Positions 7,645-13,862 of a stretch of DNA of 31,449 nucleotides are shown in pieces (the first letter of the stretch is position 1; each line of letters begins with the position of its first letter). The position numbers and the translations under genes are program-made. The notes beneath the pieces are model-generated. The model made no database searches, was not told the DNA's origin, and worked only from the letters and a program-made list of their open reading frames with translations. Source of the stretch: a virus; IMG/VR virus record IMGVR_UViG_3300047469_000089, positions 1 through 31,449 of that record; one strand, given 5' to 3'.

Positions 7645-7687
7645 AGACGAGGTTTTAGCTGGCCCGATTCTGGGCAGTGACGCAACA

Positions 7688-7717
7688 CAAAACCCTGGCA
7701 TCCGCTGGGGTTTTTTT
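7688..7717 (+). terminator. intrinsic terminator after the small accessory gene
   Basis: An AACCC/GGGTT-type stem (about 7691-7695 with 7708-7712) and an 11-12 base loop lead into a run of seven T residues at 7711-7717. It lies 44 bases after the stop of the 75-residue gene. Confidence 0.6.
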
Positions 7718-7736
7718 ATGCCTACGACTTACATCG

Positions 7737-7760
7737 GCCTCGTCAATGACGGGGCTTTTT
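7737..7760 (+). terminator. second tandem hairpin with T-tract before the scaffold gene
   Basis: GCCTCGTC (7737-7744) pairs with GACGGGGC (7748-7755) around AAT, including one G.U pair, followed by TTTTT at 7756-7760. It lies 46 bases before the scaffold ATG, so late transcription must read through it. Confidence 0.6.
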
Positions 7761-7806
7761 CATATCTGCGGGCAGGGCCTGCAAATCGTCTCCGGGAGAC
7801 AAACAA

Positions 7807-8526
7807 ATGGGCTTGAAGTATCTGCTGGACACTCTGGATGGCGTCGATGACTCCGTTAAAACGCTCTACGTCGAGAAGGACGGCAAGTTTGTCCTCGGTA
7901 TTGAAGGCCTGCCGCAACCAGAAGACGTGTCCGGCCTGAAGTCGAAGGTTGAAGAACTGCTCGGTGAGAAGAAAGCCGCCGAGAAAGCTCGCAAGGACGC
8001 CGAGGATCAGGCTCGTCTCGAGCGCGAAGAAGCTGCTCGCAAGTCCGGCAACGTCGAAGAGCTCGAAAAGTCCTGGTCCGAAAAGTACACCCGCCGCGAA
8101 GCTGAGCTGAACGGCATGCTGGAGCAGGAGCGTGGAACGCTGAGCACTCAGATCCGAGATCTGACCGTGGGTCGTACCGCTACTGATATCGCGTCTGCCC
8201 TGGCAATCCCGGGCAGCGCAGAAGCCCTGTTGCCTCATATCGAGCGCCGCTTGAGTGTCGAACAGCGCGACGGGAAGCCTGTGGTTGTCGTGCTCGACAA
8301 GCAGGGCAAGCTCTCCGCATCCACGCTGGACGAGCTGAAAGCAGAATTTGCAAACAACACGGCGTTCGCGCCGTTGATTGCGGGTAGCAAAGCATCTGGC
8401 GGCGGGGCCGGGGGTGCTGGAAATGGCGGTGGGGCCGCTTTGAAACGCTCTGAAATGACGTCCGTAGCTAAGCGTGAGTTCATCACTGCCAACGGCCAGG
8501 ATGCGTACCTGAAATTGCCTAAATAA
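7807..8526 (+). CDS. scaffold-like head assembly protein
   Basis: A 239-residue protein immediately before the major capsid gene, where scaffolds usually lie. Residues about 40-115 form a strongly charged predicted coiled coil (GEKKAAEKARKDAEDQARLE). A smaller globular part follows (about 120-180), then a glycine-rich linker (GGGAGGAGNGGG, about 201-212) and a short basic C-terminus that could contact capsid protein. Known of such proteins: they guide capsid assembly and are lost before DNA fills the head. No protease domain is visible. GGAG-ACAAACAA precedes the ATG. Confidence 0.72.
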   Translation: MGLKYLLDTLDGVDDSVKTLYVEKDGKFVLGIEGLPQPEDVSGLKSKVEELLGEKKAAEKARKDAEDQARLEREEAARKSGNVEELEKSWSEKYTRREAELNGMLEQERGTLSTQIRDLTVGRTATDIASALAIPGSAEALLPHIERRLSVEQRDGKPVVVVLDKQGKLSASTLDELKAEFANNTAFAPLIAGSKASGGGAGGAGNGGGAALKRSEMTSVAKREFITANGQDAYLKLPK

Positions 8527-8537
8527 TGGAGTAACCC

Positions 8538-9485
8538 ATGGCGACTACCGTCAACTCGGACATGATCGTTTATAACGATCTTGCCCAAACCGCTTACCTG
8601 GAGCGCATCCAGGACGTAATGGACATCTTCAACGGCTCGTCCAATGGCGCCATCATCCTCGACAACGAGCTGATCGAGGGCGACCTGCGCAAGCGTGCTT
8701 TCTACAAGCTCGGCGGCTCGATCGCTCACCGTGATGTGAACTCGGTTGCCACCATTGCCGGCCAGAAGATCGGTTCCGGCGAGATGGTTGGCGTGAAGGT
8801 GCCGTTCAAATACGGTCCTTACGAAACCACCGAAGAGGCGTTCAAGCGCCGCGCGCGCTCGCCGGAAGAGTTTTCCGAGCTGGTCGGCCAGGACTATGCC
8901 GACGCGGTACTCGAGGGCTACATCCAATACGCCATGGCCGCCCTGAAGGCTTCCATCGGTGCGAACGCCAACATGGTCGCCACAGCCAGCTTCGCCACCG
9001 ACGGCAAGAAGGCGCTGACCAAAGGCATGCGCAAGTTCGGTGACCGCTTCGGCCGCATCGCGCTGTGGACCATGGACTCGGCGACCTACTTCGATATGGT
9101 CGACCAGGCCATCACTGAGAAGGTCTACGAAGAGGCGGGCGTGGTCATCTACGGCGGTCAGCCGGGCACGATGGGCAAACCCGTTTTGGTGTCCGACACC
9201 ATCCCGGCCGAGACCATTTTCGGGTTGCAGGCCGGTGCAGTGAAGATCACCGAGTCTCAGGCTCCGGGTTTCCGTTCCTACAACATCGACAACCAGGAAA
9301 ACTTGGCGATGGGGTTCCGCGCCGAAGGCACCTTCAACATGGACCTGCTCGGCTACAGCTGGAAAGACTCGACTGGTGGTATCAACCCCAACCTGGCAGC
9401 TATTGGTGCCGGTGCCAACTGGTCCAAGTACGCGACTAGCGACAAGGTCACGGCCGGTGTCCTGATCGATCTGTCCGCGCCTTAA
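8538..9485 (+). CDS. major capsid protein
   Basis: A 315-residue protein following the scaffold gene with a strong ribosome-binding site (TGGAGTAA before the ATG). Length, gene order and composition fit an HK97-fold major capsid protein without an N-terminal delta domain. It has a helical N-terminal arm, a central region with YGGQPGTMGKPVLVSD near residues 210-225, and a C-terminal beta-rich part (NLAMGFRAEGTFNMDLLGYSW). The codon use is very GC-biased, as expected of the most highly expressed late gene. The fold is inferred from context and general similarity. Confidence 0.88.
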   Translation: MATTVNSDMIVYNDLAQTAYLERIQDVMDIFNGSSNGAIILDNELIEGDLRKRAFYKLGGSIAHRDVNSVATIAGQKIGSGEMVGVKVPFKYGPYETTEEAFKRRARSPEEFSELVGQDYADAVLEGYIQYAMAALKASIGANANMVATASFATDGKKALTKGMRKFGDRFGRIALWTMDSATYFDMVDQAITEKVYEEAGVVIYGGQPGTMGKPVLVSDTIPAETIFGLQAGAVKITESQAPGFRSYNIDNQENLAMGFRAEGTFNMDLLGYSWKDSTGGINPNLAAIGAGANWSKYATSDKVTAGVLIDLSAP

Positions 9486-9502
9486 TTGGCTCAATCATCG
9501 CG

Positions 9503-9522
9503 GGCGGCCTGCAATGGTCGCC
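9503..9522 (+). promoter_or_regulatory. stem-loop between capsid and following gene
   Basis: GGCGGCC (9503-9509) pairs with GGTCGCC (9516-9522) with one G.U pair and a six-base loop. Only a short TT follows before the ribosome-binding site GGAG, so it may modulate message stability or capsid read-through rather than terminate strongly. Confidence 0.4.
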
Positions 9523-9534
9523 TTGGAGATATTC

Positions 9535-10107
9535 ATGGAACTTATCTATTCCACTCAAAGCTCCGGCTTTGATCCGGAAAAGCGCTATCGCAACCCAGAG
9601 CACTTCGAGCGACCAGAAGCGGGCGTGACCGGTGTTGTTGTGGTTGGCGACTGGCTAAACGTGGTTGATGCCTACGAGAATGTCGGCGTCGAAGTGACGC
9701 TGAAGGAAGTCGAACAACGCCTTGTGCTGGTTGCGGGTGCTGGTAGTAACCAGGCTGAACTGGAAGAGCTGATCGGCAAGCTGCGCGCCGAAAGCGATAC
9801 GGTCCGCGCTGTCATTGATGGGCTTGAGGCTGGCGAAATTGAAAAGCCGGGAGCCGGCGAGCTCGCAATCCGCCTGTTTCATTCGCTCGACGCTATCCGT
9901 CTTCAGATGGCTGAGCTGGCTGGTGCACGCGATGATCTCGCAGTGGAAAACGAGACGCTGCGCAACGAGCTCGCTGAGCTGAAGGCGGGCGAGGGCATGG
10001 AAGTCGAAGCCCTGAAGGTTAAACTCGACGCTGCTGGCGTGACTTACCGGGCCAACGCCTCGAAAGAATCCTTGGAAAAGCTCGTCGCTGATATGCCCAA
10101 GGCGTGA
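9535..10107 (+). CDS. capsid-associated protein with C-terminal HeH/SAP-like domain
   Basis: A 190-residue protein directly after the capsid gene. The N-terminal third is beta-rich (about residues 28-65). The middle (about 70-150) is predicted coiled coil rich in Glu, Leu and Ala. The last 35 residues (VEALKVKLDAAGVTYRANAS onward) resemble a HeH/SAP-type helix-extended-helix module, which in other proteins binds DNA. The ATG at 9535 is chosen because GGAG lies eight bases upstream; an ATG at 9514 lacks one. It may link capsid to DNA or decorate the head, but that role is inferred. Confidence 0.62.
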   Translation: MELIYSTQSSGFDPEKRYRNPEHFERPEAGVTGVVVVGDWLNVVDAYENVGVEVTLKEVEQRLVLVAGAGSNQAELEELIGKLRAESDTVRAVIDGLEAGEIEKPGAGELAIRLFHSLDAIRLQMAELAGARDDLAVENETLRNELAELKAGEGMEVEALKVKLDAAGVTYRANASKESLEKLVADMPKA

Positions 10108-10169
10108 TACTGCTGGCTACCGGTTACCCGACGGCCAATCATTCAAAACTCAATCCAGCGAGTTGATCC

Positions 10170-10673
10170 ATGACACTCATCATCGAGGACGGCACCGGCA
10201 AGCCAGACGCCGAAAGCTACGCGAGCGCCGCGGACCTGGTCATGTACGCCGGCAAGTTTGGCGTGACCATCCCTGCGGACGAGCCAGCACAGGAAGCACT
10301 GCTTCGCCGGTCCGCCTTGGCGATGGATGGCATGACTTGGAAGGGGCGCAAAATGGACAGCGATCAGGCTTTAGCCTGGCCGCGCCGAGGGGTTGAGCTG
10401 GACTGCCAGATCAAGCCCGACAACTACCTGCCGGCGCGCATTCAATACGGCCAGATGGCGCTGGCCGCCGAGATTCATCAGGACGACATCGATCCGGTGG
10501 AGAAGCGCAAAGGCGCAATCACCCTGGAGCGAGTCGAAGGCGCGGTAACTCGCGAATACGCGACGATTTCCAACACCAGCGGCCGACTGTTACCGGCGGC
10601 GCCTGATCGGCCGAGTGCCACGCAGTTTGCGGATTACTTGCAGAGGCGCGGCTTGTTTGCTGTTCGGGCCTAG
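10170..10673 (+). CDS. head-tail connector-type protein (DnaT-like annotation family)
   Basis: A 167-residue protein with the pattern of the family labelled 'putative DnaT-like ssDNA-binding protein' in phage genomes: an N-terminal EDGTGKPDAESYAS stretch, ALRRS-like helices, and a WPRRGVELD motif near residues 69-77. Despite that label, proteins of this size in this position usually act as the first head-tail adaptor below the portal. It sits between the capsid genes and the tail-completion genes. A weak GAG lies about twelve bases before the ATG. The adaptor role rests on gene order. Confidence 0.65.
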   Translation: MTLIIEDGTGKPDAESYASAADLVMYAGKFGVTIPADEPAQEALLRRSALAMDGMTWKGRKMDSDQALAWPRRGVELDCQIKPDNYLPARIQYGQMALAAEIHQDDIDPVEKRKGAITLERVEGAVTREYATISNTSGRLLPAAPDRPSATQFADYLQRRGLFAVRA

Positions 10674-10686
10674 TGATAGCTTTGCG

Positions 10687-10700
10687 CCTCTAATTAGAGG
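10687..10700. promoter_or_regulatory. perfect palindrome overlapping a ribosome-binding site
   Basis: CCTCTAATTAGAGG is a perfect 14-bp palindrome. Its right arm supplies the AGAGG of the Shine-Dalgarno sequence AGAGGAG (10695-10701) for the gene at 10709. A stem of five pairs with an AATT loop would hide that sequence in the mRNA. As DNA it could also be an operator. Confidence 0.5.
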
Positions 10701-10708
10701 AGTCGTGT

Positions 10709-10936
10709 ATGAAGTTCAAATCGGACGAAGAGAGGGTTGCATGGGATGGTTATGCGAAGACAGCTCTCATTGAATTGATGGCGCCTGCGCCTAAATCCTC
10801 AAGAAAGGATCAAAGCCAAGCTTTTCTGGCTAGCTGGTATGGATCCGGACCCATACCTAAGCCGAAGTCTCTCGAGAAACAGGCGGCTGAAATTGCTGAC
10901 GGTCTCCTGAAATTACGTCGCGCTCGCGAAAACTAA
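10709..10936 (+). CDS. small basic unknown protein in the connector region
   Basis: A 75-residue basic protein (MKFKSDEERVAWDGYAKTAL) with helices at both ends and a proline-rich middle (GSGPIPKPKS). Its strong ribosome-binding site AGAGGAG is embedded in a perfect palindrome. It lies between two connector genes and is not part of the standard connector set, so it may be an accessory gene. Base composition is lower in GC than its neighbours. I do not recognise a family. It has no membrane segment or cysteine. Confidence 0.6.
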   Translation: MKFKSDEERVAWDGYAKTALIELMAPAPKSSRKDQSQAFLASWYGSGPIPKPKSLEKQAAEIADGLLKLRRAREN

Positions 10937-10969
10937 TAACCGACGATCCAGATAAACTTCGGAGCCTCC

Positions 10970-11338
10970 ATGGCCTTCTACGACGAAATGGCCGTGATGG
11001 CTCTGGAGATGATCACAGAGTTCGGCCAGCCCGTGATCATCCGGGCAATCACCGTCGGCGAGTACGATCCGGACGCCGGTAGTGCGCCATCTGACACCAT
11101 CATCGAGCAGACCGCCCAAGGCATCCTGCTCGACTTCACCGGTCAAGAATTCCAGAACAACAGCCTCATCAAGCAGGGCGACAAGAAGCTCAAGATCGCC
11201 GCGCAGGGGCTTGCGTGGGTGCCGGATTTGTTGAACAAGGTCATCGTTCAAGGTCGCACCTGGTCAATCGTTCCGCCGCTGAAAGAGATCAACCCAGCCG
11301 GCACGCCGATCCTGTACGAATTGCAGGTTCGATCGTGA
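10970..11338 (+). CDS. head-tail stopper/adaptor-like protein
   Basis: A 122-residue, mostly beta protein (FGQPVIIRAITVGEYDPDAG near residues 18-37; QGRTWSIVPPLKEINPAGTP near 94-113). Size, predicted fold and position between the first connector and an HK97 gp10-like protein fit a head-closure stopper, which seals the portal after packaging. GGAG precedes the ATG by about six bases. The stop overlaps the next GTG start as GTGA. No sequence motif settles the assignment, so it rests on synteny. Confidence 0.58.
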   Translation: MAFYDEMAVMALEMITEFGQPVIIRAITVGEYDPDAGSAPSDTIIEQTAQGILLDFTGQEFQNNSLIKQGDKKLKIAAQGLAWVPDLLNKVIVQGRTWSIVPPLKEINPAGTPILYELQVRS

Positions 11339-11991
11339 GCCGCGCCGACGCCGGCCAGTCCGGCAGCTTCGCCTTGAGTCTCGCCGAGTTCGCAGCCCGG
11401 GCTACTGAAGCCATCGACGCCAGTCTGCGTGAGATCATCATTGAGGTCGGTAGCAGCGTCATCCGCATGTCTCCAGTGGGAAACCCTGAGATCTGGGCGG
11501 CGAACGTCGCTCACCGGGCCGGCAACAAGGCCTTGGCCGACGCTTATGACGATCATGTTGAAGTCAGAAACGTCATCACCGCACTGACTCCGAGCAATTT
11601 CACCAAGGCTGGCAAGCTGAAGCGCAACGTAAAGTACGCCAAGCCGCTGACCAAAACCGAGCGGGACCAGAACTTCAACGTGAACGGTCTGGTCGCCGGC
11701 AAGGATTACGTCGGCGGGAGGTTCCGAGCGAATTGGCACCTGTCGATCGATGTGGTTGAGAACGTTACCTTTGACGAGGTCGACCCGAGCGGCCAGGAGA
11801 CGATTGCTGCACTGGTCTCGGCAGTCAGCGACTTCACCGCCGGCCAGACTGCCTACCTCATTAACAACCTGCCGTACGCCATCCCGCTCGAGTTCGGGCA
11901 TTCGAACCAGGCGCCGGGTGGCATGGTCCGCATCACCGTGGCCCGCTTCCAGCAGATCGTGCAGGAGGCCATCAGGAACAACCAGATATGA
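11335..11991 (+). CDS. HK97 gp10-like tail completion protein
   Basis: A 218-residue protein started at the GTG of 11335, coupled to the upstream stop (GTGA). An ATG-started reading of the same frame from 11215 would overlap the upstream gene by 124 bases and is rejected. The N-terminal part is helical (SLAEFAARATEAIDASLREI). The C-terminal part has the family-like sequence PYAIPLEFGHSNQAPGGMVR near residues 180-199, typical of gp10 neck proteins that join connector and tail. The stop overlaps the next start as ATGA. Confidence 0.7.
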   Translation: MSRADAGQSGSFALSLAEFAARATEAIDASLREIIIEVGSSVIRMSPVGNPEIWAANVAHRAGNKALADAYDDHVEVRNVITALTPSNFTKAGKLKRNVKYAKPLTKTERDQNFNVNGLVAGKDYVGGRFRANWHLSIDVVENVTFDEVDPSGQETIAALVSAVSDFTAGQTAYLINNLPYAIPLEFGHSNQAPGGMVRITVARFQQIVQEAIRNNQI

Positions 11992-12404
11992 GCCACAACA
12001 TCATCGCCTCGATCTATGAGGCCAAGCTGATCAACTGGGCGAAAGCCTTGCCGGTACCGCTAAAGGTCGTCGTCGAGAACGAGGCCTATACACCTGTGAA
12101 CGGCGCGACCTTCCTCAAAGCGTTCACGCTGCCAGCGGACACCGCGAGCAACACGCTCGGCGGTGACCACAAGCTGTACACCGGCGTGTTTCAGGTCAGC
12201 ATCGTGACGCCATCGGGCAAGTACCGTGGCGCGGCTGGTGCACTGGCCGACCAGATCGCCGTGTTGTTCCCGCTGTACGAGCGGAACACCAAGGGTGCGC
12301 TGACCGTCGTGACGATGACACCAGTTGACCCGGGCCCCGGCATTCCAGACGACACGACCTTCACTGTGCCGGTTTCGTTCTTGTACCGAGCCGACACCAA
12401 CTGA
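11988..12404 (+). CDS. tail terminator-like protein (DUF4128-like)
   Basis: A 138-residue protein with an N-terminal helix (ASIYEAKLINWAKAL), a central strand pair (LYTGVFQVSIVT near residues 63-74) and a C-terminal beta region (DTTFTVPVSFLYR). This matches small tail terminator proteins of the DUF4128 type, which cap the tail tube when it reaches full length and dock it to the head. It lies directly upstream of the tail tube gene, the expected position, and overlaps the previous stop by four bases. Confidence 0.68.
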   Translation: MSHNIIASIYEAKLINWAKALPVPLKVVVENEAYTPVNGATFLKAFTLPADTASNTLGGDHKLYTGVFQVSIVTPSGKYRGAAGALADQIAVLFPLYERNTKGALTVVTMTPVDPGPGIPDDTTFTVPVSFLYRADTN

Positions 12405-12425
12405 ATTAGCCCGTTGGGCAAACCC

Positions 12426-12449
12426 AGAACCCGCCATTGAGCGGGTTCT
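12426..12449 (+). terminator. strong hairpin before the tail tube gene (possible attenuator)
   Basis: AGAACCCGC (12426-12434) and GCGGGTTCT (12441-12449) form a perfect 9-bp stem with loop CATTGA. Only a broken T-run (GTCATTT) follows, so termination is probably partial. The same CCCGC-CATyGA-GCGGG core recurs at 27492. Confidence 0.55.
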
Positions 12450-12474
12450 GTCATTTCTGCAAAGAGGAAAACCC

Positions 12475-13122
12475 ATGAGCGTCAAGATTCCCAACGGCAC
12501 TACGTTCGAGATCGCTGCTACTTTCGGTGCGCCGAAACCCTTTACTGTCATCACTAACGCCAAGCCTCCGGTGCTGACCGCTGCCGCCCACGGCCTGGCC
12601 GATGGCGACGTGATCGTAATTGATTCCGCCTGGGCGAAGCTGAACGGTCGACCGGCTCGCGTGGTCGACTCCGAAATCGGCACCTTCGCGGCTGAAGGCG
12701 TCGATACCACCAGCGTGAAGAACTACCCGGCCGGTTCTGGTGCGGGCACTGTCCGTGCGGCTTCTGGCTGGACGCAGCTCGCGCAGATCACTGAGCCAGC
12801 TGCCAACGGCGGCGAACAGCAATTCCTCACGTACGGCTTCCTCGAAGACGAAGATGACCGTCAACTGCCCACCACCAAGTCGGCCAGCAGCATGACGCTG
12901 CCGGTTGCTGATGATCCGGCTCAAGCGTACGTCGCGATTGTCGAGGCTGCCGACGAAGACAAAGAGCCGCGCCTGGTCCGCGCAAACCTCCCGGGCGGCG
13001 CGACCATCTACTACTACGCGTACGTGTCGATCACCGCGACCCCGACGCTGAGTCGCAACAACATCATGACGCGGACCATCACTCTGTCGTTCGCCTCCCG
13101 CCCAACTCGCTACAACGCCTAA
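12475..13122 (+). CDS. major tail tube protein
   Basis: A 215-residue, beta-rich protein at the position of the lambda V gene, between the tail terminator and the tail assembly chaperones. The ATG at 12475 is chosen because AGAGG lies eight bases upstream, and the longer in-frame extension would run through the previous gene and the hairpin. The sequence has the pattern of tail tube proteins: a glycine/threonine-rich body, an immunoglobulin-like middle and a C-terminal strand series (RNNIMTRTITLSFASRPTRY). These form stacked hexameric rings around the tape measure. Confidence 0.8.
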   Translation: MSVKIPNGTTFEIAATFGAPKPFTVITNAKPPVLTAAAHGLADGDVIVIDSAWAKLNGRPARVVDSEIGTFAAEGVDTTSVKNYPAGSGAGTVRAASGWTQLAQITEPAANGGEQQFLTYGFLEDEDDRQLPTTKSASSMTLPVADDPAQAYVAIVEAADEDKEPRLVRANLPGGATIYYYAYVSITATPTLSRNNIMTRTITLSFASRPTRYNA

Positions 13123-13131
13123 GGGGTTCCC

Positions 13132-13515
13132 ATGGCAAAGTTTTCCATCGCGCCAAAGCCGACGTTCACTGTCGACGTGGCCATCCCGCAGGTTGGCGAC
13201 AAGCCGGCAATGGTGCCGTTCACGTTCAAGTACCGCGACCGCACCGCACTGGCTGAACTGTTCGACTCCTGGAAGGCAAAAGCGGAAGCCCTCGGCGAAC
13301 GCTTCAAAGGAACGGAGCCGACCCTTGTGGAGATCACTGCAGCCGAAGTCGAGCAAGGCGTCGATCAGATTAAAGATCTGGTCGTGTCTTGGGGTTTTGG
13401 CGACAAGCTCAATGATGAGTCGATCACTGCCCTGGTGAAGAGCTGCGTTGGTGTTTCGGAGGTTGTGGTGAAGGCCTACAGCGAAGCCTTCGGCAACGCT
13501 CGCCTGGGAAACTGA
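13132..13515 (+). CDS. tail assembly chaperone, short form (lambda gpG analogue)
   Basis: A 127-residue protein with a beta-rich N-terminus (FTVDVAIPQVGDKPAMVPFT), then helical segments. It corresponds to the phage tail assembly chaperones encoded between tube and tape measure. Its last sense codons are GGA AAC within a GGGAAAC slippery heptamer directly before the TGA at 13513, so a fraction of ribosomes should shift into the -1 frame and make a longer protein. Known in lambda: the short form coats the tape measure and the extended form recruits tube protein. Confidence 0.82.
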   Translation: MAKFSIAPKPTFTVDVAIPQVGDKPAMVPFTFKYRDRTALAELFDSWKAKAEALGERFKGTEPTLVEITAAEVEQGVDQIKDLVVSWGFGDKLNDESITALVKSCVGVSEVVVKAYSEAFGNARLGN

Positions 13516-13835
13516 CCGCCGCTGCCCGTGCGCTCTATGAGTCTGACGGTTCCGCTGAACAGATGGCGATGTTCGGCTTCTCGCCAGAGGACTACGACGA
13601 AACCTTCGAAGTTTGGCCTGACAACTGGAAGGCCTTCCTTGTCATGGACTCGATGGGTACTCAGTGGCGCACGGGCGCGTGCGGCGCAACCGGCCTTGAT
13701 TACGGCGTTTTGCCAAACGTGATGAAGCTCGTCGGCATTCCGGCGAAGGATCGCCCAAGCGTGTTTCAGGACATCCGCGTAATGGAATCGGAAGCCATCG
13801 CGGTTATGGCCGAAGCCCGTGACAACAGCCCGTGA
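13132..13835 (+). CDS. tail assembly chaperone, -1 frameshift fusion (lambda gpGT analogue, DUF1799 extension)
   Basis: A predicted 234-residue fusion made by a -1 slip at 13506-13512. The first 127 residues are the short chaperone; the next 107 read LTAAARALYESDGSAEQMAM and continue into a DUF1799-like domain (FGFSPEDYDETFEVWPDNW). The extension has no good start of its own: its first in-frame ATG at 13554 lies inside the conserved domain start and lacks a ribosome-binding site. It ends at TGA 13833, just before the tape measure gene, exactly as gpT does in lambda-like phages. Confidence 0.85.
13506..13512 (+). promoter_or_regulatory. programmed -1 ribosomal frameshift site
   Basis: GGGAAAC fits the X-XXY-YYZ heptamer in the zero frame (ctG GGA AAC) and is followed at once by the TGA of the short chaperone. 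Downstream the -1 frame stays open for 107 codons with protein-like sequence. Lambda uses the closely similar GGGAAAG at the same place. Confidence 0.88.
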
Positions 13836-13843
13836 AGACGGGC
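13828..13843 (+). promoter_or_regulatory. hairpin at the end of the chaperone extension
   Basis: GCCCGT (13828-13833) pairs with ACGGGC (13838-13843) around GAAG. It overlaps the stop codon of the extension and lies 19 bases before the tape measure start. There is no U-tract, so it is more likely an RNA stability or ribosome-release element than a terminator. Confidence 0.4.
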
Positions 13844-13862
13844 ACTTATTCAAGGTGAGTCG

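Noticed and set aside
8235-9494. 419-codon minus-strand ORF across scaffold and capsid genes
   Set aside because: It is an antisense shadow of two well supported head genes, without an initiation site or recognisable domain.
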